Source: Treponema sp. (GTDB lineage: Bacteria > Spirochaetota > Spirochaetia > Treponematales > Breznakiellaceae). From it: a stretch of DNA of 64,000 bases. The notes under the pieces were generated by a model. It did not search any database and had not been told where the DNA came from. It was given only the letters and a program-made list of their open reading frames with translations. A program made the position numbers and the translations under genes. Positions 45,310-55,376 of this stretch are shown here, piece by piece. Each line of letters opens with the position of its first letter. Within the stretch, counting starts at the first letter, position 1. Location of the stretch: the NCBI GenBank assembly GCA_009787695.1, contig WQSW01000009.1, positions 1 to 64,000 of the forward strand. Direction: 5' to 3'.

Positions 45310-47673
45310 ATGTTTTCAATAAGAACAAAAATAATTTTAATCGGTCTTATTTTTATAGCCCTTATAGGGATAGCGTTTTTTATATATTCAATAAGGACAA
45401 CTGTAAATTATAAATCGCTTCGTCTTGAAGGAATCGAAAAAACAGTTGCATTTGAAACAGAAAAAGTAAATAAAATAATTGCAGAAATTGAGCAGGGCAC
45501 TCTTTTCTATGCTATAAGCGGAATGCTGGCTTACAAATCCCAATCAATAGCGTTATCTGAAGATTTAATAATTGAATCTGTAAAAACCATTCCTATTCTT
45601 TCAGGCGGAGGGTTTTGGTTTGAACCTTATGCATATAAAAATGATATACTGCGCGCAGGTTTTTTTGCCTTTCGGGACAAATCAACGGGTATAGTAAAAA
45701 CAGACGACAGATTTTTAATGGAAGAGTATGATTATCATACAAAAGGCTGGTATAAGGAAATAATTGAAAATATTGATTCGCTTTATAATGTGGTTTGGAC
45801 GCGCCCTTATCTGGATGATTTAGGGGCTTTAATGACAACTGCAGGCTCAGGAATTTTTAATCCGGAAGGAAAACTGATTGCGATAACAACTGCAGATTGG
45901 GAAATAGAAGATGTAATTAAAGAACTTGTTACGTTAAAACCGACTGCAAACAGTTTTGTTTTATTATGCGTCCCCGAAAAAGATTATATAATTTCCAGTA
46001 CACGTACAAGCGAAACAATAGGTTTACCCATGTCATACCTGCCTTGGGATATAACAGCTGACGCTTTTAATTTTAACGGGATTGATTATATGCGTTTCGG
46101 AAAATATATGGATAACGGATGGTTATTATCAATACAAATCCCGGAAAAAGAAATTTTTGCTGACGCAGAAAAACAGAACGAACGTTTTTCGATCATGGTT
46201 GTAATTGTTTCTGTTGTAATGATTTTAACAGCTTATTTTTTAATTTCAAGATTGATAAATGCGCCTATAAAACAACTGACGCAGGATGTATCGCATATCG
46301 CGCTTGGAAATCTTGATGCACAGATAAAAGTATCATCAAAAGACGAGATAGGTTTATTGGCTCAAGTGTTTAACAAAATGACAAGCGATTTAAAAACCGC
46401 TATCGAAGAAAAAACAAATGAACATGCGGAAAAAGAGAGGATAAGTGCGGAATTAAATGTCGCGGCAAGTATACAGGCAAGCATGCTCCCCTGTGTTTTC
46501 CCGCCCTTTCCTGACAGAAAGGAATTTGAACTTTATGCATCGATGATTCCGGCAAAAGAAGTCTGCGGCGATTTTTATGATTTTTTCTTTATAGACAATG
46601 ACAATCTTGTAATTCTGATCGCCGATGTATCCGGAAAAGGAGTGCCAGCCGCACTTTTCATGGTAATTGCAAAAACACTTATTAAAAATTGCAGTTCCTG
46701 CAGAAACCCTGCTGCTGTTTTTGATTCGGTAAATAAAAAACTTTGCGAAGGAAACGATGCGGGAATGTTTGTAACATCTTTTATAGGTTTTTACAATTTG
46801 CCGGCAGGAAGATTAAAATTCGTTAATGCAGGGCACAATCCGCCGCTTCTAAAAAAGAAAGATAAACCTTTTGAATATTTAAAAACACAGCCCTGTGTTG
46901 TATTGGGTTTTATGGAACAAACAGAATACAATGAAGAAGAAATTAATCTTGATGAGGGGGATATGATTTTTTTATACACAGACGGTGTGACAGAGGCAAT
47001 GAATAAATCCCTTGAACTATTCGGCGAGGCGCGTCTTTTAAATACGGTTAATAAAAAAACAAATATATCGGTTCAAGAATTGATAGCCGCAATAAAGACA
47101 GATGTTGACAATTTTGCCCAAGAAGCAGAGCAGGCTGATGATATAACGATGTTGGCTTTTGCAATTACAGATAAAAAAAATCAAGGAGAAAAAACAACTG
47201 ATACAGATATATATATTAAAAAACTAATAACAACAGCTGTATCTTCAAATTTGGAAAAAGTAATAAACTTTATAGACGATGAATTATCAAAAAACAATTA
47301 CCCTGCAGAAGAAAAAAACGAAATTTGCATCGCTGTTGAAGAAATATTTATGAATATTGTAAATTACGCATTTGTAAGCCAAACGCAAGACCCCCCCCGT
47401 GAATATGAAATACCAAATAATCAAAACAGAGAAGTAACTATAAAAATTTCAACTAACAGTAAAACTATAATACAATTTGAAGACAAGGGCAGACCCTACA
47501 ATCCTTTGGAACAACCCGATCCTGATTTGGAAAAATCAATTAAAGAGCGTGAAATAGGGGGGTTGGGTATTTTTATGGTAAAAAATATTATGGACAGAAT
47601 GGAATATTCAAGGGTAAACGGGGGGAATGTGCTTATGCTTACTAAGAATAAATCTACTCCCAAAAACCACTAA
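45310..47673 (+). CDS. Membrane sensor SpoIIE-type phosphatase fused to a HATPase (RsbW-like) domain
   Basis: Cache-like sensor region, HAMP (ISRLINAPIKQLTQDVSHIALGNLDAQIKV), SpoIIE PP2C (EVCGDFYDFFFIDNDNLVILIADVSGKGVPAALFMV), C-terminal HATPase N box (EEKNEICIAVEEIFMNIVNYA) and G box (GGLGIFMVKNIMD). Confidence 0.88.
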   Translation: MFSIRTKIILIGLIFIALIGIAFFIYSIRTTVNYKSLRLEGIEKTVAFETEKVNKIIAEIEQGTLFYAISGMLAYKSQSIALSEDLIIESVKTIPILSGGGFWFEPYAYKNDILRAGFFAFRDKSTGIVKTDDRFLMEEYDYHTKGWYKEIIENIDSLYNVVWTRPYLDDLGALMTTAGSGIFNPEGKLIAITTADWEIEDVIKELVTLKPTANSFVLLCVPEKDYIISSTRTSETIGLPMSYLPWDITADAFNFNGIDYMRFGKYMDNGWLLSIQIPEKEIFADAEKQNERFSIMVVIVSVVMILTAYFLISRLINAPIKQLTQDVSHIALGNLDAQIKVSSKDEIGLLAQVFNKMTSDLKTAIEEKTNEHAEKERISAELNVAASIQASMLPCVFPPFPDRKEFELYASMIPAKEVCGDFYDFFFIDNDNLVILIADVSGKGVPAALFMVIAKTLIKNCSSCRNPAAVFDSVNKKLCEGNDAGMFVTSFIGFYNLPAGRLKFVNAGHNPPLLKKKDKPFEYLKTQPCVVLGFMEQTEYNEEEINLDEGDMIFLYTDGVTEAMNKSLELFGEARLLNTVNKKTNISVQELIAAIKTDVDNFAQEAEQADDITMLAFAITDKKNQGEKTTDTDIYIKKLITTAVSSNLEKVINFIDDELSKNNYPAEEKNEICIAVEEIFMNIVNYAFVSQTQDPPREYEIPNNQNREVTIKISTNSKTIIQFEDKGRPYNPLEQPDPDLEKSIKEREIGGLGIFMVKNIMDRMEYSRVNGGNVLMLTKNKSTPKNH

Positions 47674-47762
47674 TATACTAGTATAATTATACTTTATGTA
47701 ACCTATTAAATCAATACAAAATTGTAAATATTGCTAATCATTAAAATTCTTTATTTTCCCCC

Positions 47763-47790
47763 TAAAATCCCCTCAAAAAAACACCGATAT
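47763..47790 (+). promoter_or_regulatory. Candidate sigma-28 (FliA-type) promoter for the flgN-csrA cluster
   Basis: TAAA (47763-47766), 16-nt spacer, ACCGATAT (47783-47790), compared with the TAAA-N15-GCCGATAA type consensus. Confidence 0.45.
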
Positions 47791-47808
47791 ATATAGAGAG
47801 GTAAAATC

Positions 47809-48318
47809 ATGATTTATGAAAAATGCAGAACTATCCTTCTCCAGGAATGTGAACTTATCCAGAATGCAATGATCATACAGGAGAAAATCCGTGTTGCGGT
47901 TGAACAGAAGCAATGGACGGTTTTTGAGGATAATTTGAGCGCAATGAACTCAATCGAGAATAAAATGATTGTTCTTGAAAATGAACGGGAACAGCTTTTT
48001 ATTGTTTTTAAGGCGCTTTTGCATGAAAAAAGTTTTTCTGAAAGCCTTGATGACAAAGGGCGTTTCTATGCTCTGGTTGCCGTATTGCCGGAAAGCGAAA
48101 GAAACGATCTAACCTCTATTTACAGAAGTCTCAAACTCGAAGCAATAAAATTGCGCATAACAAATGACGCGCTTTTTGCATATTTAAACGAGATTAAATC
48201 AACACTTAAAGATTTTTTCGCATTGGCATTTCCTGACAGGTTCGGGAAAATGTATACAAAAGACGGAAACCATTTTTCAAACGAAATGAGCAGCATGGTT
48301 TTAAACCAAAGCTTTTAA
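47809..48318 (+). CDS. flgN: FlgN-family flagellar chaperone-like protein
   Basis: All-helical protein immediately upstream of flgK. Positional and compositional evidence. Confidence 0.65.
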   Translation: MIYEKCRTILLQECELIQNAMIIQEKIRVAVEQKQWTVFEDNLSAMNSIENKMIVLENEREQLFIVFKALLHEKSFSESLDDKGRFYALVAVLPESERNDLTSIYRSLKLEAIKLRITNDALFAYLNEIKSTLKDFFALAFPDRFGKMYTKDGNHFSNEMSSMVLNQSF

Positions 48319-48331
48319 TTAGAGGTATAAA

Positions 48332-50221
48332 ATGACTTCAACATTTATGGGATTAGAAATCGGAAGAAGGGGTGTTCAGGCTCATCAAAGAGCGCTTGCA
48401 ACAGTAGGTCATAACTTAAACAATATTGAAACTCCCGGATTTTCAAGGCAAAGAGTTGAAATGTCTGCATTTGATCCGATTTTTTTACCGGGGCTGAACC
48501 GCGCTCAAACTCCCGGACAAATAGGGCAGGGTGTCAGTATTGAAAGGGTTGAACGAATACGCAATGAGCTTTTAGACAGGCGCATTATCGCTCAGGCGTC
48601 TGGGAAAGGTTACTGGGCTGTAAGGGATCAATATCTGCATGAAATGGACCAGCTCTACCTTGGAACAGGTTTAAATTCTATCAGAAGCAAAATGGATAGT
48701 TTCTGGGACGGATGGCAGGAACTTTCACAGAATGCATCGAATAACGAATTCCGTACCGCAGTAGTTCAAAGAGGAAAAACATTAATCGACGGTATTCACA
48801 ATCATTATCACGGGCTTTCAAGATTGCAAACTCAGGTTAATGATGATATTGAAATGACAGTATCAAGAGTAAACGAAATAACACGGCAAGTAGCGGCTCT
48901 TAACAATGACATTCAGCGTATAAGAGCGTTAGGTGACAATCCAAACGATCTTAAAGACAGACGGGATTTGCTTCTTGATGAACTTGCCTCAATAATTGAT
49001 ATAACAGTTTCACAATCTGACCCTGATGAATTTATGGTACACACTTCAGGTCATGTCCTTGTTCAGGGAAGATTTGACAGACAGTTTGATTTAAGAAAAG
49101 ATGTTGACGCTGAAAGTTTTGCATTTATTCATTGGCGCGATACAGGCAATGAAATGGTTTTTAAAAGGGGAAGTCTCGGCGCTCTTATGGAATTGCGTGA
49201 TGTGACAATCGAGCAGGAAATTAAAAATCTTGACAATATGACAATGAACTTTACAGACCTTGTAAATGAAATTCACCGCTCAGGATACGGAGCAAACGGA
49301 AATACAGGAGTTAATTTCTTTTCTGAATATCCCTTTGTTTTAAACGTAAACGGAAATTATGACCGTTCAGGAGACGGGGTGTTTGATTCAACTTATATTT
49401 ACAGAATCAACGGGCAGAATGAACTTCATCCTCAAGATCAAAGCGGTTTTGAAGGAATGATTACGCTCTCTGCTTCTGACAGGCAGGTGCAAGTTCCCTA
49501 TTTTTCTACAGATACGGTAAATGATATTGTTACGCGCATTAACAATTCAGGCGCGGAGGTAGTTGCGCGCATTAACAGGGAAGGGCGTTTGTCATTAAAG
49601 GGAACACCGGCAGAATTGGTTGACGGGCAGAGGGTAAACCCGGATTTTGTTATACGTCATATCGAAGACTCAGGTCATTTCCTTGTCGGTTATGCAGGTA
49701 TATTAAATGCATCAGGAGCGGAAGGCGCATTTACATGGACTCAGGCAGACGCTGTAGCAAGTCTTAGAGGCGATGCGCAAAATTACGCTGTCGCCCCTAT
49801 CGCTCATCCTTCAGGCTGGATAGAAGTTAATCCGGTTTTAACCCGTGATGTAACAAATGTTGCTGCAGGTTTCGGCGTTAACGGAAGACCTGCCAATCCC
49901 GGAAACGGAGATGCAGCTGCAGCAATCGCTTCGATAAGAAATAATAACATTATGGTCGGCAGTTATGCGACATTCGATGATTATTTTGCAAACTCAATAG
50001 GAAATATGGGGTTAATGGGCGAACAATCTGCAAGAGCGCTTGCTACAGAAAATCAGTTAATGAAATATTTAAAAGACTGGAGGCAGTCAATATCAGGAGT
50101 AAATATTGATGAAGAACTTTCCAACATGATTCGTTTCCAGCACGGATATAATGCGGCGGCAAGATTTATTACGACAGTTAATTCAATGTTAGACACATTG
50201 ATAAACCGCATGGGAGTTTAA
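48332..50221 (+). CDS. flgK: Flagellar hook-associated protein 1
   Basis: MTSTFMGLEIGRRGVQAHQRALATVGHNLNNIETPGFSRQRVEM ... C-terminal SGVNIDEELSNMIRFQHGYNAAARFITTVNSMLDTLINRMGV. Confidence 0.96.
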   Translation: MTSTFMGLEIGRRGVQAHQRALATVGHNLNNIETPGFSRQRVEMSAFDPIFLPGLNRAQTPGQIGQGVSIERVERIRNELLDRRIIAQASGKGYWAVRDQYLHEMDQLYLGTGLNSIRSKMDSFWDGWQELSQNASNNEFRTAVVQRGKTLIDGIHNHYHGLSRLQTQVNDDIEMTVSRVNEITRQVAALNNDIQRIRALGDNPNDLKDRRDLLLDELASIIDITVSQSDPDEFMVHTSGHVLVQGRFDRQFDLRKDVDAESFAFIHWRDTGNEMVFKRGSLGALMELRDVTIEQEIKNLDNMTMNFTDLVNEIHRSGYGANGNTGVNFFSEYPFVLNVNGNYDRSGDGVFDSTYIYRINGQNELHPQDQSGFEGMITLSASDRQVQVPYFSTDTVNDIVTRINNSGAEVVARINREGRLSLKGTPAELVDGQRVNPDFVIRHIEDSGHFLVGYAGILNASGAEGAFTWTQADAVASLRGDAQNYAVAPIAHPSGWIEVNPVLTRDVTNVAAGFGVNGRPANPGNGDAAAAIASIRNNNIMVGSYATFDDYFANSIGNMGLMGEQSARALATENQLMKYLKDWRQSISGVNIDEELSNMIRFQHGYNAAARFITTVNSMLDTLINRMGV

Positions 50222-50246
50222 TAACTAATTCTTTAAGGAGAAAAGT

Positions 50247-51497
50247 ATGAGAAGAGTATCGAGTGATATGTCATTTACAGACATGCAGTTTTATCTTGAA
50301 AGACGTCAGGATCATTTAAATCAAATTGAAAACAGAATTGGAAGCCAGTCAAGGCTTAAAAGTTTGCGTGATGATCCGATTGCAGCATCTCACGCTGCCA
50401 GATACGATTCATTTTTAAGCCGTCTTAATCGTTTTGAGCAAAATACAAAATATGCAATGGAGCATTATGATAATACTTACGATTATCTGAATTCAACAAA
50501 CGAAATTATTCAAAGGATAAGAGAGCTTGCAGTAGCGGGCGGAAACGGTATTTTTTCTCCTGATGAACTTAAAGTTATGGGAGTTGAAGTTAATGAATTG
50601 TTAAAAGAACTTGTTTCAATTTCAAATGCAATAGGTCCTGATACTAAACAGGCTTTTGCAGGAGATAAAGTTTTTACAGAACCATTCAGAATTGTGGAAG
50701 GAACGGTAGACGGCGGTCTTGAAACAATGATCACACGTGTAGAGTACAGGGGATCAGGCGCTACACGCAATATTGAAGTCGGCGATAATATGTTTGTTGC
50801 ACTAGACATTGGAGGAGATACCGCTTTTTGGGCTGAAAAAATGCAAATCTATTCAACCCTTGACGGTACTGATTACAGAGTGCAGGAAGCAGGAGCGTTT
50901 TATATTGACGGTGTTGAAATTCATGTAGGTGTCGGCGATACCTTGCCATCCATCGTTGCAAAAATAAATGAATCAGGGGCTCCCGTTAAAGCTTTTATCG
51001 ATCCTAATACAAGAGGGCTTTCTTTAGAAGGGACAAACGCCCATCTTATAAGAGCGGAAGATAAAACGGGAGGCGCTTCAGTGTTACGCGATTTAGGTAT
51101 AATAAGAGGTAACATGGAAAATAATGCACCTAACTGGAGTTCAAGCGCGATGGTTTCAGGCGGCTCTATTTTTGATATGGTAATCCGTTTAAGAGACGGT
51201 ATGATGAGGGGCGATCATGAGTTTATCGGCAGTCAGGGTATTGCAGGGATGGATTTAGCTGTAAATAATATTACATTTCGTATGGCGGATGTCGGAAGCA
51301 GGAAGGAAAGAACTGAGTTTGCATGGCAGAGAATAAATAAGCAAATACCCGATATCAGCGCGATGCTTCATCGAGAAACAGGGCTTGATATGCAGCAGGC
51401 AGCGATGGATTTAAACATGGCGCGTTTTGCACATCAGGCGGCATTGCAAACTTCGGCGCGCATTTTACCTTCAACATTGTTGGATTTTCTGCGATAA
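50247..51497 (+). CDS. flgL: Flagellar hook-associated protein 3
   Basis: MRRVSSDMSFTDMQFYLERRQDHLNQIENRIGSQSRLKSLRDDPIAASHAARYDS ... flagellin-like C-terminus. Confidence 0.94.
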   Translation: MRRVSSDMSFTDMQFYLERRQDHLNQIENRIGSQSRLKSLRDDPIAASHAARYDSFLSRLNRFEQNTKYAMEHYDNTYDYLNSTNEIIQRIRELAVAGGNGIFSPDELKVMGVEVNELLKELVSISNAIGPDTKQAFAGDKVFTEPFRIVEGTVDGGLETMITRVEYRGSGATRNIEVGDNMFVALDIGGDTAFWAEKMQIYSTLDGTDYRVQEAGAFYIDGVEIHVGVGDTLPSIVAKINESGAPVKAFIDPNTRGLSLEGTNAHLIRAEDKTGGASVLRDLGIIRGNMENNAPNWSSSAMVSGGSIFDMVIRLRDGMMRGDHEFIGSQGIAGMDLAVNNITFRMADVGSRKERTEFAWQRINKQIPDISAMLHRETGLDMQQAAMDLNMARFAHQAALQTSARILPSTLLDFLR

Positions 51498-51512
51498 AAT
51501 TAAGGAGTAAAA

Positions 51513-51956
51513 ATGAAAGTAGATACTAAGGCATACGGATTAATTGAAATTGACGATAAACAAAAACTTACTATTCCTAATGGGTTGTTTGGTTTTGAAG
51601 ACTACAAAGACTATATAATTATGGATGCAGAACAAGAACCCTTTGTTTGGCTTCAGTCAGTTGAAGTGCCTGAAATAGCATTTATTTTAATCAATCCCTT
51701 TGTATTCAGAAAAGATTATATAATTCATTTAAGCGATGATGAGCAAAATCAAATCGGATTAACGTCCCCTGAAAACGCATTAACATTTGTAATTGTAACC
51801 ATTCCTCAGGACGGAGGTCCGATGACGGCTAACCTTCAAGGTCCGATAGTAATAAATAAAAATAACATGAATGCAATGCAGGCGGTTCTTACTGACAGCA
51901 GATGGCGTACAAAACATGACATTATGGCTGAATACAAAAGCGGCAAGGGGAACTGA
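51513..51956 (+). CDS. fliW: Flagellar assembly factor FliW
   Basis: [47 protein letters not shown]. Confidence 0.95.
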   Translation: MKVDTKAYGLIEIDDKQKLTIPNGLFGFEDYKDYIIMDAEQEPFVWLQSVEVPEIAFILINPFVFRKDYIIHLSDDEQNQIGLTSPENALTFVIVTIPQDGGPMTANLQGPIVINKNNMNAMQAVLTDSRWRTKHDIMAEYKSGKGN

Positions 51957-51958
51957 TT

Positions 51959-52177
51959 ATGCTTATATTGTCAAGAAAAGTAAATGAAAAAGTAGTAATC
52001 GGCGATGATATAACTGTTTCTATAATTGAAATAAGAGGCGATCAGGTACGATTAGGAATTGACGCGCCGAAAATAGTAAAAGTTTTCCGTCAGGAAGTTT
52101 TTGATGCTATTAAAGTAGAAAATAAAGCCGCATCTCAATCTGTGCCAGTTATTCCGCAGATTAATTTCGGTAAATAA
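51959..52177 (+). CDS. csrA: Carbon storage regulator CsrA
   Basis: [47 protein letters not shown]. Confidence 0.97.
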   Translation: MLILSRKVNEKVVIGDDITVSIIEIRGDQVRLGIDAPKIVKVFRQEVFDAIKVENKAASQSVPVIPQINFGK

Positions 52178-52209
52178 ATTTTAAAATTATCAATTAAAAA
52201 ATTATTCGC

Positions 52210-52962
52210 TTAACCGCATATTGCGCGTAACATTTGAATTAATTTTTCCAATTGATTTATCAAACTAGCCATATCCTTAGCCAAAGGTGCAGTTAAAATT
52301 TGATAATTGTCATTATCTTTGGGCAAAGACAATTCAAGAGCGTGTAATCCCAAACGGGAAAGCAAAGGACGCTCCTCATGCGGATCGCCTCTGTAGCCGC
52401 GTTTAAATGATGATAACTTTATGGGATTTGCATTTCCGTACAAAGAATCGCAAACCACAGGATGTCCAAGTGAAGCAATATGCACTCTTATTTGATGTAT
52501 CCTTCCTGTTTGCGGGCGCGCTTCAATCACGCTGAAATTTCCTGCACTAAAAAGGCAGGTAAATAAAGTTAAAGATTCTTTTCCCCTGTATTTGTCGATG
52601 ATCGTCATATGCTTTTTATTGCCGTTAGGAACAAGCGGAAGATCACATTCCGTTTCTTTCCATGAAGGGCGTCCGTGAATGATTGCAGTGTAGCGTTTTT
52701 GAATTTTACGCTGTTCAAAGGCAACAGATAAACTTCTGTGCATCTCTTTATTTTTTGCAAAAATAACAAGCCCCGATGTTTCCTTATCAATTCTATGCAC
52801 AGTAAATAATTTACTGATTTTTAAATCCTCTGTAATAATTCTATCAAGCCTTTCTTTAGATTCATCCCACCGATCCCCCCCTATGGAAATGCCGGAGGAT
52901 TTATTTACAACGATGATTTTATCATCTTGAAAAATTATCGAATAAGGCAATGATATTTTCAT
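52210..52962 (-). CDS. RluA-family RNA pseudouridine synthase
   Basis: FTVHRIDKETSGLVIFAK and RPQTGRIHQIRVHIASLGHPVVCDSLYG. The start at MKISLPYS (52962) is preferred because the track start (53088) overlaps pyrE. Confidence 0.88.
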   Translation of the reverse strand: MKISLPYSIIFQDDKIIVVNKSSGISIGGDRWDESKERLDRIITEDLKISKLFTVHRIDKETSGLVIFAKNKEMHRSLSVAFEQRKIQKRYTAIIHGRPSWKETECDLPLVPNGNKKHMTIIDKYRGKESLTLFTCLFSAGNFSVIEARPQTGRIHQIRVHIASLGHPVVCDSLYGNANPIKLSSFKRGYRGDPHEERPLLSRLGLHALELSLPKDNDNYQILTAPLAKDMASLINQLEKLIQMLRAICG

Positions 52963-52973
52963 ATTGTATAAAA

Positions 52974-53567
52974 TTAAATTATTTTTCTGGATCCGAGCTT
53001 TACAGCAGGAATCCCTTTCTTGCAAAGTTCGCATTCTGCTGCATCCCAATTTTCTGCTGTAAGTTTTGCAGCAGGGTAGAATGACCATGGGATATCCGCT
53101 GCTCCGCGCGCTCTCCTGTCAACAACACAGGCAAGGGCAGTGATTACAGCTCCGGCTTCTTCCAGTGCTGCCGCGCACTCCATAGAAGATTTTCCTGTAG
53201 TGACGACATCCTCAACTATTAAAACATTCGTTCCTTTTAAGAGTTCAAATCCGCGCCGCAAAACCATCTTCCCTGTATCATCGCGCTCTGTAAAAATTGA
53301 CGGCAAGCCCAATTGGCGTGCAACCTCCCATGCAGCGATTATTCCGCCCATCGCAGGGCCTGCTACAACATCAATTTTTAATTTTCCGTTTTTTATATCT
53401 TCTTTTATTTTTTTTACAGTATCTTCAAATGCATCTTTTGCTTTTTGCGGATATTGTAAAAGTTTCGCGCATTGAAAATATTTGTCTGAGTGTCTGCCAG
53501 AACTCAGCAGAAAATGCCCTTCCAGCATTGCATCGGTTTCGCGTAACAGGTCAATTACTTTTTCCAT
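52974..53567 (-). CDS. pyrE: Orotate phosphoribosyltransferase
   Basis: FLLSSGRHSDKYFQCAKLLQYP, VAGPAMGGIIAAWEVARQL, VLIVEDVVTTGKS. Confidence 0.94.
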   Translation of the reverse strand: MEKVIDLLRETDAMLEGHFLLSSGRHSDKYFQCAKLLQYPQKAKDAFEDTVKKIKEDIKNGKLKIDVVAGPAMGGIIAAWEVARQLGLPSIFTERDDTGKMVLRRGFELLKGTNVLIVEDVVTTGKSSMECAAALEEAGAVITALACVVDRRARGAADIPWSFYPAAKLTAENWDAAECELCKKGIPAVKLGSRKII

Positions 53568-53581
53568 TAAATTCCGTCCTT

Positions 53582-54583
53582 TTATTTATCTCTGATTGAT
53601 ATATAACTTATTTTTGACATATTATTTGTTATCATATAATCATGCAATCCTTTTATGATATCAAGCATTGTATGCGGGTTTACAAATGTTGCAGAACCTA
53701 CCTGTATTGCGGATGCCCCTGCCATTAAAAACTCCAGCGCATCGTTTGTGTCGGTTATTCCGCCTAAACCTATGATAGGGGTTTGTAATTTTGCATCGTT
53801 GAGCGCTTCATATAATTCCCAAACCATGCGGATTGCAATCGGTTTAATTGCAGGTCCTGAAAGCCCTGCCGTGATATAATCAAAAACAGGTTTACGGTTT
53901 ACTACGTCTATTGCCATCGCTTTAATTGTGTTTACTAAAGAAAAACCGTCGGCTCCCGCCCTTATGCAGGCAAGCGCAACAGAAGAAAGGGAAGGGCAGT
54001 TAGGTGAAAGTTTTACGATTAGCGGTTTGTGTGTGCAAACACGCCTTACAGCTGCAACTAAAGCCGCTGCTGTTCCCGGATCTAGACCGAATATCATGCC
54101 GCCGGCTTTTACATTGGGGCATGAGATGTTAAGTTCTATCATGTGGACAGATGATTCATTTAAAAGTGAAGCGCCTTTTACATATTCGGCAGAGTCGCCG
54201 CCTGAAAGATTTGCAATTATAACAGGACCTAAGTTACTAAGATAGGGAAGATCGTTTTCTAAAAACGAAACTATCCCTTTATTTTCAAGACCAATTGAAT
54301 TTAATAATCCGCCCGGTGTTTCCCAAATGCGTATCCCTCTGTTTCCTGTTCTTGGAGACATCGTTAAACCCTTAGTGCAGATTCCTCCCAGTAAGGATAT
54401 ATCAATTAATTTTGAATAATCGCAGCTGCTGCTTTGCGCGTCATTGCTTGTTGTTGTAAATGTTCCGGAGGCGGCAATAACAGGGTTTCTGAAATTAACG
54501 CCTGCAATATTTACAGACATATCGGCAAAATTTGATTGCCCGTTTTTTTCAGATTCATCTTTAGTCATCGAATAATACCTCAT
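53582..54583 (-). CDS. pyrD: Dihydroorotate dehydrogenase (class 1B catalytic subunit)
   Basis: NPVIAASGTFT, MIELNISCPNVKAGGMIFG, VKLSPNCP, GLSGPAIKPIAIRMVWEL, GLGGITDTNDALEFLMAGASAIQVGSA. Confidence 0.94.
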   Translation of the reverse strand: MRYYSMTKDESEKNGQSNFADMSVNIAGVNFRNPVIAASGTFTTTSNDAQSSSCDYSKLIDISLLGGICTKGLTMSPRTGNRGIRIWETPGGLLNSIGLENKGIVSFLENDLPYLSNLGPVIIANLSGGDSAEYVKGASLLNESSVHMIELNISCPNVKAGGMIFGLDPGTAAALVAAVRRVCTHKPLIVKLSPNCPSLSSVALACIRAGADGFSLVNTIKAMAIDVVNRKPVFDYITAGLSGPAIKPIAIRMVWELYEALNDAKLQTPIIGLGGITDTNDALEFLMAGASAIQVGSATFVNPHTMLDIIKGLHDYMITNNMSKISYISIRDK

Positions 54584-55346
54584 TTGCAGGGAATATCGGA
54601 CCGTGTTTGCAGCAGCAGCGGTTTCCGTTTACAGTGCGGATTGTGCAGCCAAGGCAAGCGCCGACACCGCATCCAAATCTGCTTTCTAAAGAAATATAAC
54701 AAGGCACATTTTTTGATTCGCATTTTTTCTTAATTGCACGTAACATAGGGATATTTCCGCAGGCAAATAGAGATGAGTAATCCTGCGGCTCATAAATAAA
54801 ATCCGCTATCCGCCCGATAAGAGCGTTTTTTCCGTCTTCTGCAGAGATTACAAGTTTTTTAGAATTTAACGCATTTCCCATAACCGCGTTCTCTTCTTCT
54901 TTGCTCCTAAAACCTTGTTTAAAACCTGCAAAAAAATGAAAGAAAACATCGGGCTTTTCCGCAACAAGGGCTGCTAAAGGAGCAATACCGATGCTTCCCC
55001 CGACAAGAGCAACCTTGCCGTCTTCAGGTAAAAATTCAGCCCATGTATTCCCTAAAGGCCCTGTTAAAAAAACTTTGTCACCGGGCATAAGGTCAAATAA
55101 TTCTTTTGTGCCTTTTCCTCTTTTTGCAATTAAGAACTTAACTATTTTTTGCTGATTATTATATTCAAAAACACTGATAGGTCTTTGTAAAAAAACACTG
55201 CTTCTTACAGGTTTCATCATAAAAAATTGCCCTGCCCTCGGAGAATGAAAATCCCAGAAAAATTGCAGGATAAAATATTCATTTGTGATAGTTGTATTTT
55301 TAATAAGTTCACATTCTATACTTTTTATAGTTATGTTTTCACTCAA
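54561..55346 (-). CDS. pyrK: Dihydroorotate dehydrogenase electron transfer subunit
   Basis: FAD/NAD-binding ferredoxin-reductase layout with C-terminal ESRFGCGVGACLGCTIRTVNGNRCCCKHGPIFPANEVLF (2Fe-2S cluster ligands). Confidence 0.93.
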   Translation of the reverse strand: MSENITIKSIECELIKNTTITNEYFILQFFWDFHSPRAGQFFMMKPVRSSVFLQRPISVFEYNNQQKIVKFLIAKRGKGTKELFDLMPGDKVFLTGPLGNTWAEFLPEDGKVALVGGSIGIAPLAALVAEKPDVFFHFFAGFKQGFRSKEEENAVMGNALNSKKLVISAEDGKNALIGRIADFIYEPQDYSSLFACGNIPMLRAIKKKCESKNVPCYISLESRFGCGVGACLGCTIRTVNGNRCCCKHGPIFPANEVLFDD

Positions 55347-55376
55347 AATAACCCCCGAAATTTTATACCGTATAGG

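Noticed and set aside
52963-53088. N-terminal extension of the RluA-family protein in the ORF track
   Set aside because: Overlaps pyrE and encodes non-family sequence (MVILPCCKTYSRKLGCSRMRTLQERDS). The start at 52962 fits the family.
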